From Brevundimonas viscosa (GTDB lineage Bacteria > Pseudomonadota > Alphaproteobacteria > Caulobacterales > Caulobacteraceae), in the NCBI RefSeq assembly GCF_900116065.1, contig NZ_FOZV01000003.1, positions 248,001-312,000 on the forward strand: a stretch of DNA of 64,000 nucleotides, given 5' to 3'. Of the stretch, positions 55,410 through 63,431 are shown one piece after another (within the stretch, counting starts at the first letter, position 1; every line of letters begins with the position of its first letter). The position numbers were made by a program, and so were the translations under genes. A model generated the notes under the pieces. It had not been told where the DNA came from, did no database searches, and saw only the letters and a list, made by a program, of their open reading frames with translations.

Positions 55410-56501
55410 ATGCCTCTACGTGACACACTTCAATCCATCGTATCCCTGCAATCCGCCCATACGTCAGTTATGTCTCCCGCCATGGCGGAACGAGGAGAGC
55501 TAGTCCGACATCGGCTGAGAGAAGAGATTCTCGACTTTCGTTTCGAGATTTCGGCTGCACTTGGGAGGTATGGCGACGATCTAGCCGTTGAAGGAAGCGA
55601 CGGCATTGGCCGAAAGGCCTTGGTGCCATGGACTCGGTACTTCTCCAGGCGGATGTCGCCATCTGCAACGCAGGGCTGGTACGTAGTATACCTCTTTCAC
55701 CCTGACGCCACCGGGGTGTCGCTCTGTTTGAGCCACGCCTCCACGGTGCCCCAAGAGGGGAACTTCAAAGGCATCTCCCATCAGGAAACCGCCGAGCTCG
55801 TCCAATGGGGCCGGGCGGTTCTAGCAGGTGAGTTCGTGGGAGATGCTACAGTGAAGACTGGGGTCAGCCTCGGGGGAAAACGGCTCGCGGCTGCCTACGA
55901 GAAGACCACGTTGTTCTCAAAATTTTATCCCTCTGGAAACATCCCTGACGACCGTGTCTTGGGAGATGACCTGGTCGATTTCGCTCGGGCACTTGCGAAA
56001 CTCTATCGCGCCGAGGAAACGGGCTTGGTTCCGGGAACCAATAGCTCAGAGATCGTCCAAATCCTTCAATTCGCTGAAGAGATTGCTTCTCCTGCAAAAT
56101 TTCCGGCCGCTGGGCAAGGCTGGGGATTGGACCATGCCGCTCGGACGGCGGTCGAACTTCGAGCGATGGAAGTAGCGGAGGCTTGGCTCACGGAGAATGG
56201 CTTTGTCGCCAAAGACGTCTCGGCAACTGAGAGCTGCGACTTTCTCGGAGAACGTGACGGGCTCAGCTGGGTCGTTGAGGTCAAGGGCACCACCGGGGGC
56301 CCGAAGAGCGTGCTTTTGACTCGAAATGAGGTGCAGCTTCACCGCGAGTCCTACCCGCGTAATGCCCTACTCATCGTGCATGGAATTAGACTCAGCAAAG
56401 AGGGTCCCACGGCTTCTGGGGGCGCGCTCATGGCAATTTGTCCTTGGAAGCTGGACGAGGATCGACTTGAGCCGACCTCTTATGAATACCGAGTCTCTTA
56501 A
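55410..56501 (+). CDS. McrB-N-like (DUF3578) plus DUF3883 nuclease-like protein, candidate restriction/defence factor
   Basis: A 363-residue protein with two recognisable parts. Residues about 10-190 match the MrcB N-terminal domain (DUF3578), with PWTRYFSRRMSPSATQGWYV and the YLF..DGVSLCLSH pattern; in McrB this region recognises modified DNA. Residues about 240-350 are a DUF3883 (NOV C-terminal) domain with the PD-(D/E)xK-like set D277, E290, K292 in CDFL..VEVKGT and LLTRNEVQLH after it. There is no AAA or GTPase motor and no McrC nearby. GC is clearly lower than its neighbours. AGGAGG is ten bases before the ATG. Defence role is inferred from domains. Confidence 0.82.
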   Translation: MPLRDTLQSIVSLQSAHTSVMSPAMAERGELVRHRLREEILDFRFEISAALGRYGDDLAVEGSDGIGRKALVPWTRYFSRRMSPSATQGWYVVYLFHPDATGVSLCLSHASTVPQEGNFKGISHQETAELVQWGRAVLAGEFVGDATVKTGVSLGGKRLAAAYEKTTLFSKFYPSGNIPDDRVLGDDLVDFARALAKLYRAEETGLVPGTNSSEIVQILQFAEEIASPAKFPAAGQGWGLDHAARTAVELRAMEVAEAWLTENGFVAKDVSATESCDFLGERDGLSWVVEVKGTTGGPKSVLLTRNEVQLHRESYPRNALLIVHGIRLSKEGPTASGGALMAICPWKLDEDRLEPTSYEYRVS

Positions 56502-56746
56502 GACCGCTTGAACCGGATCAGGTCGTACTTCTCCGCGAACCACACTACGAAGTCCGCCGGCGTCTCCCCGTAGCCCCAGTAGCGAAGCACGTCCTCTCGG
56601 TCCCAGCCGGCGTTAGCGGAGTCGATGCACCAATCGCGACGCAGGATGCGGTCGACTTCGGCAAGCCAGCGGCGACAGGCACGAGTGAGGGAGGCAGCGC
56701 GGGGCATGGCGGAAGTCTTGGCGCGAGCGCTCTCCCACGCAACCAT
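56498..56746 (-). CDS. Small hypothetical protein convergent to the DUF3883 gene
   Basis: An 82-residue soluble protein (a shorter 69-residue form starting at 56707, MPRAASL, is possible). It has an aromatic-rich C-terminal half: WCIDSANAGWDREDVLRYWGYGETPADFVVWFAEKYDLIRF. No family recognised with confidence. Its stop overlaps the preceding gene's stop by four bases, so the pair may be functionally tied or just a tight junction. No strong ribosome site. Confidence 0.55.
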   Translation of the reverse strand: MVAWESARAKTSAMPRAASLTRACRRWLAEVDRILRRDWCIDSANAGWDREDVLRYWGYGETPADFVVWFAEKYDLIRFKRS

Positions 56747-56775
56747 CCCGAGGTTGATCGCGGCGCTGAGGCCCC

Positions 56776-57552
56776 CTACTTCACCTTCACCCCCACCCCG
56801 TCCGCGCCGCCGGGCTTGCTCACCGCCACGTCGAACACCTCCTGGCCGAACTGGAGGCCGCGGACGGCGCGTTCGATGAGGGCGACGACCTCGTCGGCGG
56901 GCTGGTCGGTGCGGACGTCGAGGTGCCAGCCCATCATCTGCGCCTCCATCCAGCGGGCGCGGGCCAGCCAGGCGGCCTTGACGTCGAGGCCCTTGAAGGC
57001 CTCGTTGAGGCGGCCGATGAGGGCGATCGGGTGCTGGGGTTCGGGGACGTCGGCGAGCTCGACCGTGCCGGTGGGGCGGCGCGCGTGGGTCGGCGGGACC
57101 GGGGTCTGCTCCAGCACCTCGCGGATCTGGTCGGGGTTGAGCAGCAGGCCCTTGCCGTCGGCGGGGTTGAGCAGGACCACCGCGTCCTTCAGGATCTGCA
57201 GCAGGTTGCGGCCCTTCATGGCGATGATGCGGGCGCCCTCGCCGAACATCTGCGTGGCGCGGCGCGGGTCGGTGAACAGGGTGACGGTGTTGCGGCCGTC
57301 GTTGAGCACGACGCCGCGCAGGACCAGCTGCTCCCCCGGGCGCAGCACCTTGGGGCCGTCGTCGCCGGGGGTTCCGCCGGGGCTGTCGGGCTCGGGCACG
57401 GCGTAGAGGTCGGCCTCGAGCATCAGCCGCTCGAACACGCCCATCTTCGTGTGATCGGCGAGGCCCTCGTAGAGCGCCACCTCCAGCGGGTTCATCGGAT
57501 TGTCGGTGAAGCGCAGCGGCTGGGGAGCGGCGGCGGTCGAGGCGTCGGTCAT
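56776..57552 (-). CDS. SseB-family protein
   Basis: A 258-residue cytosolic protein with an SseB N-terminal domain (about 20-150, NPLEVALYEGLADHTKMGVFERLML and VTLFTDPRRATQMFGEGARI) and a C-terminal SseB domain (about 165-255, PIALIGRLNEAFKGLDVKAAWLAR). The domain family is named after E. coli SseB (enhanced serine sensitivity), whose role is unclear. It marks the return to normal high-GC backbone after the lower-GC segment. Confidence 0.85.
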   Translation of the reverse strand: MTDASTAAAPQPLRFTDNPMNPLEVALYEGLADHTKMGVFERLMLEADLYAVPEPDSPGGTPGDDGPKVLRPGEQLVLRGVVLNDGRNTVTLFTDPRRATQMFGEGARIIAMKGRNLLQILKDAVVLLNPADGKGLLLNPDQIREVLEQTPVPPTHARRPTGTVELADVPEPQHPIALIGRLNEAFKGLDVKAAWLARARWMEAQMMGWHLDVRTDQPADEVVALIERAVRGLQFGQEVFDVAVSKPGGADGVGVKVK

Positions 57553-57644
57553 GGTCGGCTCACGCGGGAAAACGGGCCGACACAGGAGCGGAGCGGGGGC
57601 GCGACGTCAACGCCGGCCCCCGACGCTTTTTTAGGCGTCGCGCC

Positions 57645-58196
57645 TCAGACGAGGACGACGATCGAGACGCGGCGGTTCTGCGAGCGGCCTTCCGGGGTCT
57701 CGTTGGGAGCCACCGGCGAGGCTTCGCCGTAGGAGATGGTGGCCATGCGGTTCAGGGCGATGCCCTGCTGGCTAAGGAAGCGGCGCACCGCCTCGGCGCG
57801 GGCCTCGCCGAGCTCCTCGTTGTAGCCTTCGTCGCCGGTGGCGTCGGTGTGGCCCTGGATCTCGAGGTAGACGTTGCGGTTCTCGGCCTTGAGGCGCTGG
57901 GCCAGTTCGGCGAGGCGCTGCTCGGCCTCGGGCGACAGGGCGTGGCGATCGGTGGGGAACTTCACCGAATCGTCCGAGAGCACGACCTCGTAGAGGAACT
58001 TGCCCTCGGCCAGCTTGTGGGCGGCGTTGGCGCGTTCGAGCGCCTGGCCGGCGAGACCCTCGACGCCGGTGACGCGGGTGTCGACGACGGCCACCTGATC
58101 GCGCACGAAGCGATGGCTGGCGCAGCCGCTGGCGACGACGCCGACGGCGAGAAGGGCGCCGGCGAGGGCGGCCCGGGAAAGGGTGGTTCTGGTCAA
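57645..58196 (-). CDS. OmpA-family lipoprotein
   Basis: A 183-residue outer-membrane lipoprotein: lipobox VASGC with Cys25, a short helical stalk (about 35-75) and an OmpA C-terminal peptidoglycan-binding domain (about 80-180: LEIQGHTDATGDEGYNEELGEARAEAVRRFL, QNRRVSI). TTG at 58196 has GGAGAA about seven bases upstream and gives the correct lipoprotein signal; longer frames do not. Not the tol-linked pal, which is at 41558. Confidence 0.9.
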   Translation of the reverse strand: MTRTTLSRAALAGALLAVGVVASGCASHRFVRDQVAVVDTRVTGVEGLAGQALERANAAHKLAEGKFLYEVVLSDDSVKFPTDRHALSPEAEQRLAELAQRLKAENRNVYLEIQGHTDATGDEGYNEELGEARAEAVRRFLSQQGIALNRMATISYGEASPVAPNETPEGRSQNRRVSIVVLV

Positions 58197-58407
58197 GGAA
58201 GTCTTCTCCGTCTTCGGGACGCCACTCCCGGATAACCCCGAGCCCTTAGCCAGCCCGGCCGTAACGGCGAAGTCATGACCGGGTTGCATCCGTATTTCGG
58301 CAGCTTGGCCGTAGTAGAGAGCGAACGCTGTTCCGGGACTGATCTGAAAGCGCGGCCGCAGCGGTCTTGCCGGGGCGCCACGATCCTGACGCGAGCGGCG
58401 GATCAAC

Positions 58408-59271
58408 ATGGCGCCGATGCGGTTCGACCGGACAGGCGGAGGCGGGACGGCGCGCGGGCGAAGGCTGGCGGCGATCGCGCTGAGCGTGGCCGCGCACCTG
58501 GTGCTGCTGCCGGCGCTGTTCCTGGCCTCGGGCGGCGGGTCGGGGCCGACGCCGTTCGCGCCGCCGCCGATGCTGATCGAGCTGGAGCCGCCGCCGGTCC
58601 CCGAGCCGCCGCCCGCCGAGCCGCCGCCGGGGCCGGTCGCCGACTCCGCCCCGCCCGAGGGCCCGCCGGCGGAGGCGGCGGCCGCCGCCGCGCCGACGGA
58701 GCGCCCGGTTCCCGCACGGGTCCCGCCGCCGCGTCCCCGCCCGGCCGTGCGCCCGCCGCCGCCGGAGGTCCTGCCCCTGACCGCCGCCCCCGCCGCGCCG
58801 GCGCCGCTGCCGGTGTGGGCGACCGTGGGCGAGGCCGAGCTGGCCGGGGCGCTGCGGGCCGGGCGCGGGAGCGGGGCCGGCGCGGGAGCCGGGGGCGGCG
58901 GCGCGGGCGCGGGGAGCGGCGGGCCGTGCGACATGGTCGGCCGGCTGGAGCGGGCCCTGCGCGACGACGCCGAGGTGGCGACGGCGGCGCAGCGCGCGCT
59001 GGCCGGAAGCGGGCGCGGCCGGGCGCTGCTGGTGTGGAACGGCGACTGGGTGACCAGTCCGGGCGAGGCCGGCAAGGGGCTGGCCGGGGTGCGGCAGGCC
59101 ATCGCGGTGGAGGTGGCCTTCGCCCCCTCCGCCTGCCGCGCCGAGGCGGTGCGCGGCTACGCCGTGCTGGCGCTGGGCGACGGGCCGGGCGCGCCGCGGC
59201 TGGCGCTGGGGCCGGGGACGTGGCGCTGGGGCGACCTGACGGGGGCGCGGCGAGGCGGCGGCCCCGGCTAG
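58408..59271 (+). CDS. TonB-like proline-rich single-span protein
   Basis: A 287-residue protein: membrane helix at about 20-42 (LAAIALSVAAHLVLLPALFL, a TonB-like start), a periplasmic proline/alanine region (about 55-135) and a glycine-rich run, then a C-terminal domain of about 110 residues with two cysteines (GGPCDMV and PSACRAEAV). The usual TonB C-terminal motif YPxxA is absent, so energy transduction is uncertain. Divergent from the OmpA lipoprotein over 211 bases. Start may also be the ATG at 58417. Confidence 0.72.
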   Translation: MAPMRFDRTGGGGTARGRRLAAIALSVAAHLVLLPALFLASGGGSGPTPFAPPPMLIELEPPPVPEPPPAEPPPGPVADSAPPEGPPAEAAAAAAPTERPVPARVPPPRPRPAVRPPPPEVLPLTAAPAAPAPLPVWATVGEAELAGALRAGRGSGAGAGAGGGGAGAGSGGPCDMVGRLERALRDDAEVATAAQRALAGSGRGRALLVWNGDWVTSPGEAGKGLAGVRQAIAVEVAFAPSACRAEAVRGYAVLALGDGPGAPRLALGPGTWRWGDLTGARRGGGPG

Positions 59272-60254
59272 CTGACCTCGATCATCCAGCCGGCCCAGCG
59301 CCGGACCGCCGCGGCGACGGCGTCCTCGCCGGTCTCGGCCACGGATCGGCGGTAGGCGCCGGCCGGCTGGCCGTAGGCCTGTTTGAAGCGGCGGTTCAGG
59401 TGGCTCTCGTCGGTGAAGCCGTGGGCGAGGGCGAGGGCGGACAGGGGTTCCGTCGCGCCGCCCTCCAGGGCGCCGCGCACCGCGCCGAGGCGCCGGCTCA
59501 TGATGAAGCGGGCGACGCCGCCGTCCTCGGCGAACAGGCGGTAGAGGGTGGAGCGGGAGGCGCCGATGCCGGCGGCCACCGTGGCCGCGCCCAGGTCGCG
59601 ATCGTCCAGATGGGCGAGGATGAAGCGCTCGGCCGCCTCGCGACGCGCCTGGTCGAGCCGCAACAGCACGGCGGACGAGGTCGACAGGTCGGCGAGCGTG
59701 GCGTTGAGCAGCTCCTGGAAGGCCCGGCGCAGGCTGGGCAGCACGTCGTCGCGGAAGCCGTCGGCGTTGCGCACCACCGACTGCATCAGGTCGCGCAGCA
59801 CGAAGGTGCGGGGCGCGCCGATGATGCGTCCGTGCAGGCCGTCCAGCGCGCCGCAGGCGGCGGCGATGGCGGCGCGCGGCACGCTGGCGGTCAGGACATG
59901 CAGCTCGCGGGCCTCGGTGCGGGAGGCCCGCCGGGTATCGACCAGCAGCAGGTCGCCGGGGCCCGCCCGGTCGAAGCGGCTCTCGCGCCCGCCCTCGAGT
60001 TCGCCGGAGAGCACCAGGTGCAGGGCGAAATGGTCGAACCGGTCGCGCCCGGCGCGGGCGCTGCGCGAGTGCACGACGCCGTCGAGGCGGCGCTCGAACA
60101 GGATCAGCCCGTCGAGCCGCACCGCCCGCACCCAGGCGAAGAACGGCCCGGCGCCGCGGCTGACGTCCGAGCCCACGGCGTAGAGGCGGCGGTAGGCGTC
60201 GAAGGCCTGCCCCGGCGGCAGGGCGTCGCTGTCGAAGCGGAACTGGTCGGTCAT
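59268..60254 (-). CDS. AraC-family transcriptional regulator
   Basis: A 328-residue regulator: N-terminal AraC-binding-like beta domain (about 30-175) and C-terminal double helix-turn-helix (about 210-310) with ASRSTLYRLFAEDGGVARFIMSRRL and ALAHGFTDESHLNRRFKQAYGQPAGAYRR. ATG overlaps the MFS stop by four bases, so it is the second gene of an MFS-regulator operon and probably controls it. Confidence 0.92.
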   Translation of the reverse strand: MTDQFRFDSDALPPGQAFDAYRRLYAVGSDVSRGAGPFFAWVRAVRLDGLILFERRLDGVVHSRSARAGRDRFDHFALHLVLSGELEGGRESRFDRAGPGDLLLVDTRRASRTEARELHVLTASVPRAAIAAACGALDGLHGRIIGAPRTFVLRDLMQSVVRNADGFRDDVLPSLRRAFQELLNATLADLSTSSAVLLRLDQARREAAERFILAHLDDRDLGAATVAAGIGASRSTLYRLFAEDGGVARFIMSRRLGAVRGALEGGATEPLSALALAHGFTDESHLNRRFKQAYGQPAGAYRRSVAETGEDAVAAAVRRWAGWMIEVS

Positions 60255-61567
60255 GCCGGCGTCTCCGACAGCGCGGGGCGCCACAGTCGCCCGCTGGCGA
60301 CCGCGAGGGCGAGGGCGACGACGCCGGCGCCGCCCGCCGCCGCCGCGATGGCCTCGGCCAGCCCGGCCCCGGCGCCCGAAGCGGCGCGCAGGTCGCTGAG
60401 CAGGCCGGTCAGCCACGGTCCCCCGGCCACGCCGGCCACGGAGATCACCGCCAGGAACAGGGCCCCCATGGCCGGCCGCTGCGGCGCGGCGGTCATCGCC
60501 TGCACGCCGATCAGCACCGATGCGGCCGCCGTCCCGCCGGCGGCGGTGAGGCCGGCGATCAGGAAGAGGGCCTCGATCCGGTCGGCGACGGGCAGGAAGG
60601 CGGCGCAGGCCGCGGCCACGGCTGCCGCCCCGGCGACGAAGGGCGCCGGTCCGCCGCCCCTTGCGGCCGCCATCAGCCAGCCCGCCGACAGGTGGCCGAG
60701 GGGGGCGAAGACCAGCACGATCAGGCCGAAAACGAGCGCGCTCGCGCCCGGATCGAGGTCGAAGGCGCGATGGAGCAGCGAGGGCGCCCAGGCGCCGGCG
60801 GCCTGGACGACGAAGACGCAGGCCCCGCCGGCGGCGGCGATGCTGAGGTAGGCCAGCGGCCGCCGGGCGACGACACCGAGCGCCGCGCCGAGACCGCCGT
60901 GGCGTTCCGGCGGGTACGGGGGCGGCGCGGTCGTTCCGGCCCGGACCAGCAGGGCGGCGAGGATGAGGTTGGGCGCCATCAGCGCCAGGCTGGCCGCGCG
61001 CCAGCCCTCCAGTCCGGCCACGCCGGCGCCCAGCCAGACGAGGGCGGCGCCGCCCAGCAACAGGGCCCCGCTGCGTCCGGCGGCGGACCCGGTCGTGAAC
61101 AGGGACAGCCCGCGCGCGCGCCGCCCCGGTTCCGCCTGTCCCGCGATCAGCATCAGCGCGGCAGGGACGAAGACGGCCTGGCCGGCGCCGAGCAGAACCC
61201 GGCCGACGACCATCCCCCCATAGTTCGGGGCGAGAGCGAAGATCGCGGCGCCGAGGGTCCAGATCGTCAGGCAGGCGAGCGACAGCCTCCAGGGGTTTGC
61301 GGCCCGGGCCCAGTGGCCCGCCGCCAGCAGACCGATCACGTAGAGGGCGACGAAGGCCGGCCCCTGCAGCCCGCCGATCTGCGCGTCGCTGAGGCCGAGT
61401 TCGTCGCGGATCAGCGGGGCCGTCACGGCCGGCAGGGCCCGGTCCACATAGGCGGCGAACTGCACCGCGCACAGCAGCGCCACCGCGGCCCACGGCAGTC
61501 GCGCGTCCGCCGCCTGGCGAGGGGCGGCGGGTCGCAACGCAGACACGGACGGCGGGGAAACGGCCAA
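60251..61567 (-). CDS. Major facilitator superfamily transporter
   Basis: A 438-residue inner-membrane transporter with about 12 helices. FAAYVDRALPAVTAPLIRDELGLSDAQIGGLQGPAF in helix 1-2 and GVVARRPLAYLSIAAAGG mid-protein resemble the anion:cation symporter/hexuronate-like branch. Substrate unknown; the AraC gene behind it suggests an inducible carbon source or drug. TTG start at 61567 is weak; a GTG eight codons in is possible. Confidence 0.88.
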   Translation of the reverse strand: MAVSPPSVSALRPAAPRQAADARLPWAAVALLCAVQFAAYVDRALPAVTAPLIRDELGLSDAQIGGLQGPAFVALYVIGLLAAGHWARAANPWRLSLACLTIWTLGAAIFALAPNYGGMVVGRVLLGAGQAVFVPAALMLIAGQAEPGRRARGLSLFTTGSAAGRSGALLLGGAALVWLGAGVAGLEGWRAASLALMAPNLILAALLVRAGTTAPPPYPPERHGGLGAALGVVARRPLAYLSIAAAGGACVFVVQAAGAWAPSLLHRAFDLDPGASALVFGLIVLVFAPLGHLSAGWLMAAARGGGPAPFVAGAAAVAAACAAFLPVADRIEALFLIAGLTAAGGTAAASVLIGVQAMTAAPQRPAMGALFLAVISVAGVAGGPWLTGLLSDLRAASGAGAGLAEAIAAAAGGAGVVALALAVASGRLWRPALSETPA

Positions 61568-61933
61568 GACGAACTTTCAGGATTTTTCCCGTTATGGGAG
61601 CACGGGTCAGGCCGCGTCAAACCGCGGCGGAATTCCCCAGCGGGGGTTGGGATAACTGTGCGTCGTTTTGGGACGCCGCGCCATGGCGGTTCGAACGGCG
61701 TTTGACCAACCTGCTGCGGGCCTGTCCGTCGGGGCGGCGGGCGCCTTTGGCGTGATCTTAACAGGGGGAGCGGACGGCGAAGAGCCGTCCGGCGTTGCAG
61801 AATGTCGAGTAGCGTATCCAGTCGGCCGGCCATCGCGGCCGACGGCGAAGAGGCGGGGCGCATCACAGCGCCGATCCGCTGGGGTCAAAGGCGCGTCGCC
61901 ACGCCGTCGGCGAACTCCGATCTGCTGCCGCCG
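61568..61933. other. Intergenic region, 366 bases, no supported gene
   Basis: Between the MFS start and the first small gene. A frame from ATG 61802 joins the small gene at 61934 in phase, but its first part has arginine/serine-rich, non-conserved-looking sequence and no ribosome site. Several CGGCGG-rich short palindromes are present; no clear promoter pair. Confidence 0.4.
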
Positions 61934-62128
61934 ATGAGATGGGACCAGCTGGAAGCGGTGCTGACGGCCATGGCGAGCACCTCCGACCGCGCCCTCATGG
62001 TCCGGCACCTGCTCGCCGGGGCGCGGCGCGACGCCGACCGACTGCCTGTGGAAGAGACTATCCGCGACATCCTGTGCATCGGCGCCGCCGCCGCCACGGG
62101 CGAACCGGCCGTCCGACCCGCCGCCTGA
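61934..62128 (+). CDS. Small hypothetical protein (64 residues)
   Basis: A 64-residue helical protein starting MRWDQLEAVLTAMASTSDRALMVRHLL, with many arginine and acidic residues, soluble. A 108-residue form from ATG 61802 exists in the same frame. No family known. It is the first of three small plus-strand genes in 550 bases. Confidence 0.45.
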   Translation: MRWDQLEAVLTAMASTSDRALMVRHLLAGARRDADRLPVEETIRDILCIGAAAATGEPAVRPAA

Positions 62129-62154
62129 CCGACCTCCAACCGACCGACCTTCTC

Positions 62155-62298
62155 ATGCTCAAAGTCCTGAAGCGCCTGATCTGCAGGCACCAGTTCTGGT
62201 GGTCCGAACGCCGCAAGGCCGAGGTCTGCTACCGCTGCGGCCTGAGCCGCAAGGTCTTCGATTCACCCCAGGGAGGCGCCGGTGCTGGTCCGCTTTGA
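62155..62298 (+). CDS. Very small zinc-ribbon-like protein (47 residues)
   Basis: A 47-residue basic protein, MLKVLKRLICRHQFWWSERRKAEVCYRCGLSRK..., with one CxxC (CYRCG) plus a C-x-H (CRH), a layout that could hold one zinc ion. It begins 26 bases after the previous gene and overlaps the next by 17 bases. No family recognised; could be a rapidly evolving small regulator or nucleic-acid-binding protein. Confidence 0.5.
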   Translation: MLKVLKRLICRHQFWWSERRKAEVCYRCGLSRKVFDSPQGGAGAGPL

Positions 62299-62476
62299 AC
62301 TGGAGCGAAAGGCGCTCGCACGGCTGTTCCGCGTCGATTTCGTCGGCGTCAGCGGACAGACCTGCGGCAGCCGCTTCGAGGTCCACGGGCCGACGGTCGA
62401 AACCTTCTTCGATCTCGACGCCGCCCGCGCCCGACTGGACCAGGTGTCCGGCCTCGGCTCGCCCGCCGCCGCCTGA
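62282..62476 (+). CDS. Small hypothetical protein (64 residues)
   Basis: A 64-residue protein with a beta-alpha look (VRFELERKALARLFRVDFVGVSGQTCGSRFEVHG, then TVETFFDLDAARARLDQV). GTG start at 62282 has GGGAGG six bases upstream, which overlaps the end of the preceding zinc-ribbon gene. Function unknown. Confidence 0.52.
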   Translation: MLVRFELERKALARLFRVDFVGVSGQTCGSRFEVHGPTVETFFDLDAARARLDQVSGLGSPAAA

Positions 62477-62621
62477 AGTCTTTCGCCGGCGGATCCTCCG
62501 CCAGCCATCGCCATGACCGGGTCGCCCCCCCGGTCGGGGCGGCCCGACCGCCGGAAATCCACCTGCCGGGCCGGCCGGGCCGCCTCCTCGTTCGCAGTCG
62601 CCCCTCCCCCGCAGCGTCGCG

Positions 62622-63431
62622 TCAGGCCGGATCGTCCGGGCCCGCTTCCGGGCGCCGACGGGTGAAGTGGAAGCGGTCGCCGCAGGAGAGGACGTGCATC
62701 CGCACGTCGAAGATCGACAGCGGGCGCTCTGCGCGCGCCTCGGCGATGTTCGAGTGGCTGGCCTCCTCCCCGTCGACGACATAGACCGCCCCGGCCCCGA
62801 TCACCCGGCCCTCGTCGCCCTGGACGAGCAGGGCGGTGTCCTCGTCGATGCCGACCCCGAGGAGCCGCGGGTTGTGCGCGACCGCGCCGAGCAGTCGGCC
62901 GTAGCGGCCGCGCTCGGCGAAATGCTGGTCGATGATGACGTCCCTGATCAGCCCCAGCCCCGGAGCCATGTGCAGCTCGCCGATGCGGTAGGACTCCGCG
63001 CTGGGTCCCTTGACCAGCATGGTCTCGCTCATCACCGCCGCGCCGGCCGAGGTGCCGGCGATGAGGCCGCCGGCGCGGTGGATCTCGTGGATGCGATGCT
63101 CGACCGGGGTGTCCCCGATCTGGCTGGAGATGCGCAGCTGGTCGCCGCCGGTGAAGAAGACGCCGGCCGCCCCCTCCAGCTTCTCCAGCGTCCCGGGATC
63201 AGAGCCGTCTGATCGCTCATGGACGTAGAGCTCGACCATGTCGGTGACGCCGAGGGCGGCGAAGGCCTTTTCGTAGGCGTCGAAGTAGCCGTCCGGCTGA
63301 TGCGAGGCGACGGTGGCGAGCACCAGCTTACCGCCGTCCAGCAGCCGGGCGAGGGTCGACAGGATGACCTTGTCGCCCTCCCGATCCTCGTGCCCGCCGA
63401 TGATCAGCAGCGGCCCCATGCGATCAGCCAT
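62622..63431 (-). CDS. cphB: Cyanophycinase (CphB-like)
   Basis: A 269-residue serine peptidase of the S51 family that releases beta-Asp-Arg dipeptides from cyanophycin. The nucleophile is S128 in AGTSAGAAVM; GGHEDREGDKVIL at the start, FFTGGDQLRI and LGVGIDEDTALLV are also conserved. ATG at 63431 overlaps the cphA 3' end by eight bases, so the pair forms one operon. Length and motifs fit intracellular cyanophycinases. Confidence 0.92.
   Translation of the reverse strand: MADRMGPLLIIGGHEDREGDKVILSTLARLLDGGKLVLATVASHQPDGYFDAYEKAFAALGVTDMVELYVHERSDGSDPGTLEKLEGAAGVFFTGGDQLRISSQIGDTPVEHRIHEIHRAGGLIAGTSAGAAVMSETMLVKGPSAESYRIGELHMAPGLGLIRDVIIDQHFAERGRYGRLLGAVAHNPRLLGVGIDEDTALLVQGDEGRVIGAGAVYVVDGEEASHSNIAEARAERPLSIFDVRMHVLSCGDRFHFTRRRPEAGPDDPA

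Noticed and set aside
57619-57637. CGACGC-TTTTTTA-GGCGTCG as a terminator between the OmpA lipoprotein and SseB-like genes
   Set aside because: The T run lies in the loop instead of after the stem, so it does not have terminator layout for either strand.
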